A stretch of DNA of 64,000 bases from Plasmodium brasilianum (Eukaryota; Apicomplexa; Aconoidasida; Haemosporida; Plasmodiidae). Of the stretch, positions 48,128 to 58,906 are shown one piece after another (within the stretch, counting starts at the first letter, position 1; each line of letters begins with the position of its first letter). The stretch is from contig NC_090117.1 of the NCBI RefSeq assembly GCF_023973825.1, positions 310,001 through 374,000 of the forward strand. Reading direction: 5' to 3'. Both the position numbers and the translations under genes were made by a program. The notes under the pieces were generated by a model that did no database searches, was not told the DNA's origin, and saw only the letters and a program-made list of their open reading frames with translations.

Positions 48128-51100
48128 ATGAAAGGCATAATTCCATTCTTAAAATTTTTACTCATAATTGTTGTAGCAGTTCAACATGTGCTACTATCGC
48201 TCAACATCAGCTCCAACAGAATCTTGCTATCATTAATAGACGGAATGTTAATAATTATTTTAATTTATTTTCTTATTAGATCCATAAATAATATTCAAAT
48301 GTACATAATATATATATACAGCATTGTAACAAAGATAACAATCATATTTTTTGCGTCCTTTCCAAAATATATAAATAGTAAAAAAGAAGAAGATGTAACT
48401 GCTTCAATATATTATGAACAGTTTTCACGTAAAGTGGAGATAGTGACAATAGCTATATTAGTTACTATTGTTGTTTATATCCTTTTATTTTATATAACAA
48501 ATTATAGCTTGTTAAATATACATACAATAAGTATAGAAAACATTTTATTTTTTCTTATTATTACACATGTGTCTATAGACTTTTTAGATGTATCTGATTT
48601 TTTCTGTTCTTCGTATTTTTATTTTTACCTATATTATTTCAGACTAAAAGAGGAGTCTACTTTATTTAAGGATACTAATTCGTTTGCATACTCTTCTATA
48701 GACTACAGTACCATAGTAAACTTTTACAGTATTTCAGTTAATGCATATGAAGTCATTTTCATTCTTTTCGGAGTCGTAATCTCTTTGAATATATCTCTGC
48801 ATGCATACTCGTTGCCTAACTACTCGTACGAAGCAACATGGGGGAAAGGCGCAAAAGGGGTTGATGTAACACGGGCAGAAGTGAAACCGTCGGTGGGGCA
48901 AACATTAGAACAGGAAAAGAAAAAAAGTAAAGCGGAAAGGGGATGGAACAATAATATGTGGTATAATGAAGATAAGGAAGACAGAAGCAATGGAGAAGAA
49001 GAGAAATTCAAAGATAAAATGGTACAACTTAACGATGAAAATAGAAGCCTTTTAAAGAGTCACTCCACTACAAATAACATGTACACCTTTCCATCGTATC
49101 AGTTAAACTCGAAAGATAAGCAGCTAAGTTTGGCTAAAAGTTTCTACAAGGATGACAAACTAACACAGGGAGGGGGAAGCCTCGATAGGTCTTACAAGTC
49201 GATTAGAGCCTCTACTAGTAAAGGAAAAGTAACTCATCTGAGTGTAACAAATTACAACTATTATATAAATGAGGCAAGAAAAACAAAATATCATTCGAAG
49301 GTGGGGGGGGATGCTATGTCATGCCTCAAATACATTAGTATATACAGCTTCATATTCACAGATCTGATTTTTCTAGTTGCCAGACTCTTCAATTCTTTTG
49401 TCTTTTCGGTTGGATCATGTAGGGAAAAAGAGAAAAAATTATAAGATATATGAACTACAAGTAGAAGTCATATGAGCTACAAGTAGAAGCTATATGAGCT
49501 ACGAGCAGAATAGATACGAGAAAAAATTAGGAAAATAAAATACAGTGTAATATAATATAAAGTAGTATAATATAATATGCCCGAGCAAACAGCTCCGACG
49601 TGTGCGAGTTAACACATGTAGGCCATCATTTTTCTTATTTCAGCGTCCTCCTTTTTTGTGATTAAAAATGTCTGCTTTATCATAATTCACGGTTCGCGCA
49701 TATACAGAAAGTCGAAATTTCTTAACTGTAGAAGAAGTAAGAAAAGGAAAGAAAGAAGAGAGGAATTAACAAAAAAAAAGGAAATGGGAGTTAACCAAAG
49801 TGAGAAAGAAGAACGAAAAGGGAACTACAAAGACTCATATGAAAAGGAAAAAATACAAGATATAGAAGATAATCAAAAGGAAGGAATAAACAGCCTTTTC
49901 AGAAGCCGCAGGAGCAGTGCTCATTTAAAAGAGAGCTACTTCAATTTAGAATTAATAAGTAAAAGCATTTTTTCGAGTGAAATAAAAAATTTTGACGAAA
50001 TTAAATATATGGATTATAAAAGAGTTACCAGTCTAAATTACGAAAAAATAAAAGCATACTTCTTCATTTTATATTTTAAATATAAAGGAATTAACATAAA
50101 AAAATATGCATCCTGTTATGTTGACAATATAGAACAAAATTCTTCTAAATTCTTTATCATATTTCTATTCTTCTTCTTATTAATATCTTTGAAAATAACA
50201 ATTCTTGTAATCACATACACGTTTAATATTGAAGACGAATTTAAAAAAAGCCTTTACCAGTTAACATTTCTATACAATTTGACAGCATTAAAATCATGTT
50301 TTATACTTAAGATTTACTTTCTTATTATTATTTCTTATGTTGTGTCTTCCTTCTTTGTATATAGTTTCATATGTTCCATTTTTGATGCCTTCTTCATGTC
50401 TTTCTTGTATTTCTTCAATTTGGTTTCCTACTCTTTTATTCTTATCATAATATCACAGTACAACCCGTCCTACGATATATTTAGCTATTTCAACAGGAGT
50501 AAGAATTTTCCCATTGTTCTCTGTGTCTTTGTCTACCTGGTAACGTCAACAGACCTCAAAAAAGAGAGAGTGCAGTAGGAGCGAACACTCCTGCACGCAA
50601 ATAAGAAGCAGTGAATGTATAGAAGTGGATATGAGTAAATAAATATATGTAAATTAATATATGCAAATTAATATATGCAAATTAATATATGCCAATAAAT
50701 GTATGTAAATAAATGTATGTAAATAAATATTTGCAAAATAATAGACGTATCGTAAAAATGAACGAGGGGCTCATAACCCTGTGCATGCAAATATAACCTC
50801 CTATACACGCAAAAAAAAAAAAAAAAAAAAAAAAAGAATGAAATAAAACAACTAAACAGTAAAGCACTAGAACAATAGAACAACAGAAAAACAGAAAAAC
50901 AGAAAAACAGAAAAACAGAACAACAGAAAAACAGAAAAACAGAAAAACAGAACAATAAAATAATCGTATGATGCTATAAAATACTGCCCCCTTTCCCGTA
51001 GGTGTACCTTTTCCTGAACGACACGTACATGTTCATCTACATGCTGCTCGGACGCAAGTACATAACATACAAGTATAGGATAAACACGAAGAAGAGAAAA

Positions 51101-52022
51101 AGAGACCTAGAAAATACCAACATTCAGAGGGAGGAAGTATACGTATCAGTATCAGTCATATCCTCGTTAGTAGTTAAACTAATCAAATATATGAAGGGAC
51201 CACTTATATTAAATAAGCTAATAATTGGAAACAACTTCATAAAGAACACAAGACTAGACAACTATTTGTTTTTTTGTCATTTTAAAGAAATAACTGTTAA
51301 ACTTATAATTTATTTTTCATGCTCTTTTTTATTACCTAGATATAATATTATAAAATTTTCTTTTATTCTGCAAATTTTTATAATAGACATATTTGTAGCT
51401 ATTCTATATTTAATATTGTCAAAAGTGTACAGGAATACTGTTATGGATTGTGTCTTCGCCCAGGCAGCCTTCACTTGCTTGAATAGAGGTACAGGGGGAA
51501 AAAAAAAATTATAAAATAAGAGTAGCATATGCATATAAGTAGACGTGCGGACTGATATTCATACTGATAGACGTTCGGATTGATATGCATGCTGATAGAC
51601 GTTCGGATTGATATGCATGCTGATGGACGTGCGGATTGATATGCATGCTGATGGACGTGCGGATTGATATGCATGCTGATAGACGTGCGGATTGATATGC
51701 ATGCTGATAAATAGACGATTAATTGAGTGCATTTGCGCTAAGTTAACTACTACATTTTTGTATGTAGTAATTTTTTTGAGCCCAAAATAACAAATCGTAC
51801 GAGAGCTCTGGAAAGAGACCCTCTCCCTCCCCATTTAACCCAGAGGGGAAAGACATGCCCTAATTTCCCCTTAAACGTCGTTATATATTACTTGTTAATG
51901 TTTTTCTTATCTTTTTAGGCGAAGATAATACCTTTGATTACCCAGATTATAACAAGAGTGAATATGGGGCATATTCCTATGACTACTTTGTTCTCTTTGA
52001 TAACAGTTTGAATTATTTTTGA
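48128..52022 (+). CDS. Polytopic membrane protein A (paralogue of the gene at 56231)
   Basis: Four exons, 48128-49418, 49644-50539, 51002-51488 and 51919-52022, join in phase at GT/AG sites to 925 residues. The Met at 48128 was chosen because it aligns with the start of the paralogue. There are about ten hydrophobic segments: several in residues 1-235, one at about 410-430, and more from 595 on. Blocks shared with the paralogue include GVVISLNISLHAYSLP (paralogue GVLISFSLYLNAYSFP), HVSIDFLDVSDFF (HVVIDLFDIFELLF), VIKNVCFI (LIKNICFI) and LIIGNNFIKNTRLDNYL (LIIGNNFIKNLRLNYHL). A hydrophilic insert of about 170 residues (48830-49310) is absent from the paralogue at that place, and a Lys/Glu-rich loop follows exon 2's start. 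I do not recognise the family; a transporter or scaffold is possible. The C-terminus is Asp/Tyr-rich. Confidence 0.82.
50640..50960. repeat. 14-bp and 8-bp arrays in intron 2 of membrane protein A
   Basis: Units AAATTAATATATGC (50643-50735) are followed by an A-run at about 50811-50835 and AGAAAAAC units (50880-50955). Both sit in the 50540-51001 intron. Confidence 0.85.
51555..51715. repeat. 28-bp ATGCATGC-containing minisatellite in intron 3 of membrane protein A
   Basis: Five to six copies of a 28-bp unit with GATTGATATGCATGCTGAT at its core; the first copy is degenerate. It lies inside the 51489-51918 intron. Each good copy carries a palindromic ATGCAT/GCATGC. Confidence 0.92.
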
Positions 52023-52771
52023 CTCTACATTCTAGGATAAAACTTTTTATTGTGTGGGAAGCAGTAATGAGTATATATATGTGCATATATAAACGCACGT
52101 TTACATGCTTCAACAAATGCGCGTTTAAAATTTTTTCCGAAGTTTCCCCCTTCCCAAACAAACAAACACATGCACATGCACATGCACATGCACACTTGTC
52201 ACATGCACTTATATTCCTCAATGATTTAAAAAAGTGCACATGACGCTTAAAATTTTTTAAAAAATTTTTTACAAAAATTTTGTACGAAAGAGAAAAAATG
52301 AATAAACAGATGGATAAATATACAAATGGATAGGTATACAGATGGATAGATACACAAATGGATAGGTATACAGATGGATAGATACACAAATGGATAGGTA
52401 TACAGATGGATAGATACACAAATGGATAGGTATACAGATGGATAGATACACAAATGGATAGGTATACAGATGGATAGATATACAAATGGATAAATATATA
52501 TACCAATAAATGTATATACCAATAAATGTATATACCAATAAATAGTCGAAATGGGATTAAAAATTGGAAAACGCACATGTGTAACGCACGTGTGAGCATG
52601 CATAATAGGAGGATGTATGTACCCACATGCTTGACAGCTCACATGTGAAAGACGTAGAAAATCATCTCCATGCAGCAATTTTCATTCTAGACATTTTTCT
52701 CTACATCCAATTGAGTCGACGTAACTGCTGAATCCTATACAACCGCTTCTATCACCGCTACTTTCAGCAGC
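52023..52771. other. Convergent intergenic spacer with TGCACA cluster and 32-bp array
   Basis: The 3' flanks of membrane protein A and the charged minus-strand gene. It holds TGCACATGCACATGCAC at 52171-52194 and a 32-bp dimeric array at about 52305-52530. Open frames there are repeat-derived. Confidence 0.6.
52305..52530. repeat. 32-bp dimeric array (GGTATACAGATG / GATACACAAATG)
   Basis: About five copies of a 32-bp unit made from two related 16-mers beginning GATGGATAG. It degenerates at the right edge into ATATACCAATAAATGT units. Confidence 0.9.
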
Positions 52772-54220
52772 TCAATTATTTATATCCATGTCCTGGAAAT
52801 TTCCAAAAATTTCTTTAAACTTAATTCCTATAGGGGAATTAATTATCTCTATTTCCTTTTCCTTAATTAACAATTTCTGCTTTTTAATTTCGTCCTCCAA
52901 TTCTTTTATTTTTTGTGTGTCTATTTGGGTGCAAAGTGGCACATCTGTCCCTGAGTCCAACTCTATAGTATTAATAATATTACCCCCCTCGCTAATTTGA
53001 ATATTTTCTAAACCTTTATGTTCCATCTGTGTATCTATTTCTTTGGTTTCATTCTCATTATTCTCTTCCCTTTTTTCTTTATCTTGTTCATTATTTACGA
53101 TGAATGAGTTTGGAAACAAGTAATTACTTAATACATCACTTGTCTCTTCATTCGTTGATTCTTTTTCCTCATGCATGGATTCAACTTGATCTCTTTTCGA
53201 AAAAGTTGATTCATTTATTTCGTTCATATGTTTCTTCAAAAGATCTTCAAAATTTTCTGATATTTTTTTTACATACTTTTTTTTACTCGGCTTTTTTTGT
53301 TCTCTTTGGCTAATCGTCCCTTCACCTTGCGCTATTTCCTCCCCATTGTTAGAAGTATTCGTTTGTTCCACATCATTAGAAGCATTTATTTGCTCTTCAA
53401 TCTTTGACCCATTCATCTGTTGCTCATCATGAGATGAATTTACTTCCTCCCCTTCCGCTGAACCCAGCCCATTGTCGGACCCTTGCTCCCCCTCTGCAAG
53501 ACTAGTTCTCCTCTGATTTCTTTGGCTGTTTTGCCTATATCGGCCGCTATTATCTTTTATCTTACAACCAAATAGCACTTTCTTATTTTTACTGTACCAC
53601 TCGTATATAGTTTTCAAGTAATTTAGTCTATAAGACGAGATGGTGGATATGTGTATGTCACTTAGTTTATCACTTAGCAATTTATAGAAACAGAAACTCT
53701 TCCATATATCATTTTTACTTTTATCAGTAGTAGTATCATTTGTACAATATAATTTTAATATATCTTCAGTTGAAGGAGAATTATTTTTTATATCTTTTTT
53801 TATTTCTAAATACATATGTTGGACTTGAACGAAAAGTGCTTTTATTTTGTTTTTCGTCTCATCATTTAAATCTTTTTTGCTCAATAGATTTTGTAATTCT
53901 TCTGCCATTACTTTTTCATGTATGTCTAGTGAGTCTACATTTACTATTTTTTGCGAATTTTGTTTTTTTTCATCATTCTTGGTACTACCTATTTGATGTG
54001 ATTCTTTTAAAATATTGTCCTGACTTGTTAATAAAATTTCAGGAAATACATTTATATTCTTCCCTCTGTAATTATATATATAATCACAAGGATCTTTTTC
54101 AATTAATATATCTTTAATGCTTCTTCTAACTTGAATTGGTTTTAGCTTCCCCCTCTTTCCCTTTGCATTTTCATCTTTTATCTGTGAACTATTTTTTTTT
54201 GTATTTATTTCTACTTTCAT
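52772..54220 (-). CDS. Charged conserved Plasmodium protein, unknown function
   Basis: A complete single-exon protein of 482 residues. The N-terminal half looks conserved: KPIQVRRSIKDILIEKDPC at about 28-46, NVFPEILLTSQ, and a helical block with VQVQHMYLEIKKD and YLKTIYEWYSKNKK. Residues ~240-400 are low-complexity, rich in Glu, Asn, Ser and Gln, with NxxEEQxN-type repeats. The last ~45 residues form a short coiled coil (IKELEDEIKKQKLLIKEKE) ending in DMDINN. There is no signal peptide or membrane segment. I recognise no domain; a nuclear or cytosolic scaffold role would be a guess. It lies between the two related membrane-protein genes on the opposite strand. Confidence 0.85.
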   Translation of the reverse strand: MKVEINTKKNSSQIKDENAKGKRGKLKPIQVRRSIKDILIEKDPCDYIYNYRGKNINVFPEILLTSQDNILKESHQIGSTKNDEKKQNSQKIVNVDSLDIHEKVMAEELQNLLSKKDLNDETKNKIKALFVQVQHMYLEIKKDIKNNSPSTEDILKLYCTNDTTTDKSKNDIWKSFCFYKLLSDKLSDIHISTISSYRLNYLKTIYEWYSKNKKVLFGCKIKDNSGRYRQNSQRNQRRTSLAEGEQGSDNGLGSAEGEEVNSSHDEQQMNGSKIEEQINASNDVEQTNTSNNGEEIAQGEGTISQREQKKPSKKKYVKKISENFEDLLKKHMNEINESTFSKRDQVESMHEEKESTNEETSDVLSNYLFPNSFIVNNEQDKEKREENNENETKEIDTQMEHKGLENIQISEGGNIINTIELDSGTDVPLCTQIDTQKIKELEDEIKKQKLLIKEKEIEIINSPIGIKFKEIFGNFQDMDINN

Positions 54221-54302
54221 TTTTGTTTGTTTTATTTTCCCTTATTCATTCAGTATTTTCAAAAAAGTCTGCACACATTTGAGGAAGTAAGAGAATTGCA
54301 CA

Positions 54303-54308
54303 GATGAG

Positions 54309-54339
<31 letters not shown>

Positions 54340-54696
54340 CTTCACAGAGAAGGGTAGCATATGTGTATACAATGCCGCTATAAACGTTTCATCTCCCGTG
54401 AACTACTACAGTTTGGCTATCCACCATTTGCTAGAAGAAATAATAATTTTCTGCGGCACAGAAATGCTAGCTATGTCTTTCTGTCTATGGAGAACAATTA
54501 ATTCTTTAATTATGTGTTCTCGTAATTATTAAAAATGCCTCCCTTGAACATTCATACACATATGCATACATATATACACGTTTGTATATATGTATGTATG
54601 TGTGTATTTTCCTAAAACGTTAAGAACATTTTACTGTAGAATTCCTTTTAGTCAGTTATAGTGGACTCCTTTTTAATACTATAGGGCTGTTTATTC

Positions 54697-54732
<36 letters not shown>

Positions 54733-55136
54733 CACGCATTGACATTACTTTTCAGTTTTAAATTCATCGCATGATTGCGGCTTATGTAATCTTCCCCTTT
54801 CGTATTTTGCCATTCGGTCATTTGACCATTTTTCCGTTTGCATATGTAGCCATTTACCCACTTAATTTTTTCGAAGAAATCGTAAACTCATTTTGTAAAT
54901 TGCACACATTAATAAATGTCATAAAAAAAGAAAAGGATGAATATGTCAGGCAAAAATTAGGAACGGATGAAAATTATTTGAAGAGAAAACATGCGCGTAT
55001 ACCCACATACACATAGGTATATATACATATATATATATATATATATACATATAATACACGTATATATGTAATTACGTATATATTTATATTTGTGCGTAAA
55101 TATCTCTCAGAGCAAAGTGGCGACAAAAAAGTTTGA
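54303..55136 (+). CDS. Candidate small spliced gene (~116 residues), unknown
   Basis: No single long frame exists here, but three GC-richer blocks join in phase: 54348-54521 (one open frame of 60 codons), 54850-54996 and 55111-55136, ending in TGA. Donors are GTAATT and GTATAC; acceptors follow TTCTTCACAG, CATATGTAG and CTCTCAG. A start could be ATG at 54303 with a 41-nt T-rich intron (54307-54347), which is very short, or the T-run length may be wrong. The product would be non-repetitive, with a hydrophobic centre (EEIIIFCGTEMLAMSFCLW), then FFEEIVNSFCKLHTLINVIK and a Lys-rich tail. I match no family. Matching phases at every junction and the composition argue for a gene; the short first intron and lack of homology argue for caution. 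Confidence 0.4.
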
Positions 55137-56079
55137 AATGACTTTGGCTTTTTCTTATTTCTCTTCAAACAATTATATTTTTTTTTTCTCCTGTGTAAAA
55201 GTTCATGAAAGGATATAAACCCGTTTCAATGTAGCAGTGGTATGCCCACTTTATTATATCCTTTCTAAGTCTTTCTAATTTTACATAACTACATGGTATT
55301 TGCTTCACTAGGGTATACAGAGATAGTATATCCTTAACATTTTACTATATCAGCCATATAAGACAATTTTTTTTTGATTTACCACGTTCACAGAAATGTT
55401 ATTAATAACCTCTTTTCTTTGTAATGCATTTGCACCATCGTACATATTTAAAGATAAATTTCGTGTAAGGATTTTTTTTTTTTTTTTTTTTTTTCTTTTA
55501 ATATAAATTCCTCTATTCAGTGTCTCAACTAATATGTTCTTTTTTTTTCTTTTTTTTTTAACTCAAATGTATGTATGTATGTATGGGTGTGTGTATTGCT
55601 AGGCAATGAAATTGTTCTGAATTTGTTCTGAACATTCATAATTTTTTTTTTTTTTTTGTTTGAACTTCGAAAAATTTTGTCCAAGCCATCAATTTGTTTT
55701 GTTCTACTTTTTTCTGCATCCTTGGACAAGGAGCATGAACGTGCGCTTGGGTTTTTATGCATATATGCAAGTATATTCGCATATACATATCCTCATATAA
55801 ACATGCGGATGTGTATGTATATTGCGTACATACTTGCCCTTCTCGCTTCTTCTTTGGTAGCCGCATATATTTACCTGACCAAGGAATAACTTTTTTTTTT
55901 TTTTTTTTCTTTCTTTCACTTTATACTTTTTGTTTTTTTGTTTTTTTGTTTTTTTGTTTTTTTGTTTTTCTGTTTTTTTGTTTTTTTGTTTTTTTGTTTT
56001 TTGATTTTTGCCTTTCACTTATATTATTATTGCTCTTTTGGGTATTTTATCCTTGCACAGATTGCACGTTCATCTTGTA

Positions 56080-56117
<38 letters not shown>

Positions 56118-56230
56118 CTCTGTCCCTCATCCCCATAGTTGTATATTTACCTTTCCGAGAAATATTTCTTTTCTTTTTTCCATTTTTATCTATTTTTTTA
56201 CCCCCTTTTTTTTGCTTTTTTTTTTCTAAA
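55137..56230. promoter_or_regulatory. Upstream region of membrane protein B
   Basis: T-runs, a TATG/ATGT array near 55566-55585, an 8-bp T7G array at 55930-56000 and a TA tract at about 56080-56102. The frame of membrane protein B stays open upstream to 55757, but the first ATG matching the paralogue start is at 56231. Confidence 0.45.
55930..56000. repeat. 8-bp TTTTTTTG array
   Basis: About nine copies of a T-rich 8-mer some 230 bp upstream of the membrane protein B start; it extends the Phe/Val open frames there. Confidence 0.9.
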
Positions 56231-58906
56231 ATGATTTACAAATTTTTGAACGGCTGGCGAATATCCTTTTTCTTCAATTTGACCACCTTCATAGTGCAGC
56301 AGTTAGGGTTGTACTACATCCTGTTCGATTACAACAAACTGATTTTAGTACTATGCGTATTTGATGTGTATATTTTTATTCATTTCTGTTTTAATAATTC
56401 TCAGTCCTTTGCGTCTGTAAAAGGAGGCACTTGTTGGTTATTGTATGTTTATTCAATATCCCTTAAAGTAATATTCATGTATTTTTTTGCTTTCAACGAT
56501 GATGTATATTCAGAGGATACGAATAGAGATTATTATAACAAATGCGCAATATTTGCATTATTAAGTTTAAGCACTCTTATATACACTGCTTTATCTGTTA
56601 AGTCGTATAAACAACTATATCCAGATGAAGCGAGTATATCAAATGAAAAGATATTCCACAATAATTTAATTCTGCATGTAGTTATAGACTTATTTGACAT
56701 ATTTGAATTGTTATTTACTCTTGTGAAATTGTCTTATATTATTAAAAATACAAATTTCTGGATTAAAATAATTGGCGGGGTACTGATTTCGTTTTCTTTG
56801 TACTTAAATGCATATTCATTTCCTATCATTTCTATTGTTACCGAAAAAAATAGTAAAAATTTAGATCTAGGTGACATATACTTTTGTAAAAAGCACGCTG
56901 CTGTTATAGGAATTATTCTAGTTGATGTGCCTTTTATGATATTAAGATTATATTTTTTGGCTTTTTATTTTTCCAATGTGCATTTCCAGCCACTCTTAAT
57001 TAAGAATATTTGCTTCATTCCGATAAAATACATTACCATAAAGCACTGTAACTTCGTATTCGAAAAGCTACGAAAAAATATAGACCATTCGGAGGATGCT
57101 GCTATTAGCGCGGGTATAAGAGGAGGGATTAGTAGCGTAATTAACAGTGGCAATAATGGCGGCATGAACAGGGGCAGCATAGATGGTAGTTTTGTTGGAA
57201 GCAATGCCACTAGAAATGGCAGTAATAATGACAATAACAGTAGTGGTGGTAATAGTAATAATTTTCCAAATGAGAACAATAACGAGTGTGCGAAGTCGGT
57301 GAACTCTCTAGTCCCTTACAGCATAAGGAATGGTAACCAGTCGAATTTTATGAACAGGTCATGTATTCATAAAAAAAAATCATTTTTATCGTTGAACGAT
57401 ATTTTAAATAATTCCATAGATCTTAGATCATTATATTCTTTAAAAAACGAAACGGAGATAGTATTACACGACGGTGGCAATAACATTATAAACGGAAGTA
57501 ATAATACTAAAAAAAAGCTAACCTCCACAAGTAATGTAAAATTTGAAGATAGTACAAACATAGTGGATATTAGTAATCATTATAATGGAAATAAAACCTA
57601 TTTAAGGGAATATTTCGAAATTATGCTAGAAAGTCAACTATTAAATCACCGTAAATTAAATATAAATAAAAACAAGATAGGAAAGAAATATATTATGAAC
57701 AAGTTAATGTATACCAATGTTTCAAACAATGAACGATATCACTGTTATTTGGATGATAGTTTAAAAGTTACATACCTGAATCAAATACGTTTAATGATAC
57801 CATATATTATATATTGCCTTGGGAAAATTGCTATGTCCATTGTTATATATTTTTTCTACACACATATAGATATACATGACTTGAAAATAATATTAACGCA
57901 ACGTAATATGTATTTTAAATTATTTGAACATAATAATATAATTTTTGTTGTATCCTTTTCTATTATACTTGGGAATTCAATAATATCATTTTTTTCCTCT
58001 ATTTTTTTATCTTCATTTGTCGAAGTTGTATTTTTCACCGTGTTCATTTTTGTGAAATGTGTGTCTGATTTTTTATTTTTATTCTTACTTGTACATAATA
58101 AAGTTTTTGAAATATGCTTAAAAAATATGAACCAGTCAGAAAAATATGCACCATATTTTTACTTAATTTTTGCAGTTATTCCATCATTCAAAATTATAAA
58201 AAATATTTACATATTTTTATGTTCTTTATCGGGAAGGCAATTCATAGGATATATTATTAGACCATTAATGAATGAAAAGAATAATAGTAAATTACCGAAC
58301 TTTTTAAATATTAAAGAATATAACAATAATATATCACAGAATATTACTTATTTAAATGAAGAGTATAATTTATTTAATAATAATGAATTAAATTCAGAAA
58401 AATTTAATTTTAAAGGAGATTATAAAGGATTTATTTCAATTGCATCCCTTTTAATATATATAAATACAAAACATATGCATGGCTTATCCTCATTATCAAT
58501 ATTAATAATTGGAAATAATTTTATAAAAAATTTACGATTAAATTATCATTTAAGAAATACTCATCTCCTACTTATCAGTCTTACTACATTTATAAGATTT
58601 TCTTTACTCTTATTTATGTATATACATTATAAAGCTATTACAACTTCATATCAATATGTCATGTATTTTTATTACGCAATTATTTCAGTATTTCTTGTGG
58701 ATGCTCTTTTTAAATGTTTTTATATGGTCATATCTCATAACTTAAGACTAATTACAGCCTATAATTTGGAACTCAAATCTATATATGAAGATATATACTT
58801 TAACAACAAATGGAAAAAAGAGAATGCCAAATATTGTTTGAAGCACTTGTACAAAAAGTATCAGATGAACCGTTTTTACTACAACAATATTCCCCTCTTT
58901 TCGTAG
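56231..58906 (+). CDS. Polytopic membrane protein B (paralogue of the gene at 48128)
   Basis: A single-exon protein of 891 residues. The Met at 56231 was preferred over an upstream open extension because residues 1-55 align with protein A. About ten hydrophobic segments fall into two sets: residues 1-280 and 500-880. An Asn/Ser/Gly-rich loop at about 290-430 separates them, at a different position from the largest insert in protein A. Shared blocks are HVVIDLFDIFELLF (~150), GVLISFSLYLNAYSFP (~185), LLIKNICFI (~257), and SILIIGNNFIKNLRLNYHL (~760). The second half contains SSLSILIIGNN, then further membrane helices and a short basic tail. The fold looks like a duplicated six-helix-type membrane protein, but the family is unknown to me. 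It has no introns whereas its neighbour has three, which suggests intron gain or loss after duplication. Confidence 0.87.
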   Translation: MIYKFLNGWRISFFFNLTTFIVQQLGLYYILFDYNKLILVLCVFDVYIFIHFCFNNSQSFASVKGGTCWLLYVYSISLKVIFMYFFAFNDDVYSEDTNRDYYNKCAIFALLSLSTLIYTALSVKSYKQLYPDEASISNEKIFHNNLILHVVIDLFDIFELLFTLVKLSYIIKNTNFWIKIIGGVLISFSLYLNAYSFPIISIVTEKNSKNLDLGDIYFCKKHAAVIGIILVDVPFMILRLYFLAFYFSNVHFQPLLIKNICFIPIKYITIKHCNFVFEKLRKNIDHSEDAAISAGIRGGISSVINSGNNGGMNRGSIDGSFVGSNATRNGSNNDNNSSGGNSNNFPNENNNECAKSVNSLVPYSIRNGNQSNFMNRSCIHKKKSFLSLNDILNNSIDLRSLYSLKNETEIVLHDGGNNIINGSNNTKKKLTSTSNVKFEDSTNIVDISNHYNGNKTYLREYFEIMLESQLLNHRKLNINKNKIGKKYIMNKLMYTNVSNNERYHCYLDDSLKVTYLNQIRLMIPYIIYCLGKIAMSIVIYFFYTHIDIHDLKIILTQRNMYFKLFEHNNIIFVVSFSIILGNSIISFFSSIFLSSFVEVVFFTVFIFVKCVSDFLFLFLLVHNKVFEICLKNMNQSEKYAPYFYLIFAVIPSFKIIKNIYIFLCSLSGRQFIGYIIRPLMNEKNNSKLPNFLNIKEYNNNISQNITYLNEEYNLFNNNELNSEKFNFKGDYKGFISIASLLIYINTKHMHGLSSLSILIIGNNFIKNLRLNYHLRNTHLLLISLTTFIRFSLLLFMYIHYKAITTSYQYVMYFYYAIISVFLVDALFKCFYMVISHNLRLITAYNLELKSIYEDIYFNNKWKKENAKYCLKHLYKKYQMNRFYYNNIPLFS

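Noticed and set aside
50668..50955. Minus-strand Phe/Cys-rich frames
   Set aside because: Generated by the A-run and AGAAAAAC array in intron 2 of membrane protein A.
55757..56230. N-terminal extension of membrane protein B by 158 residues
   Set aside because: The extension is T-run and TA-tract DNA; the Met at 56231 aligns with the start of protein A.
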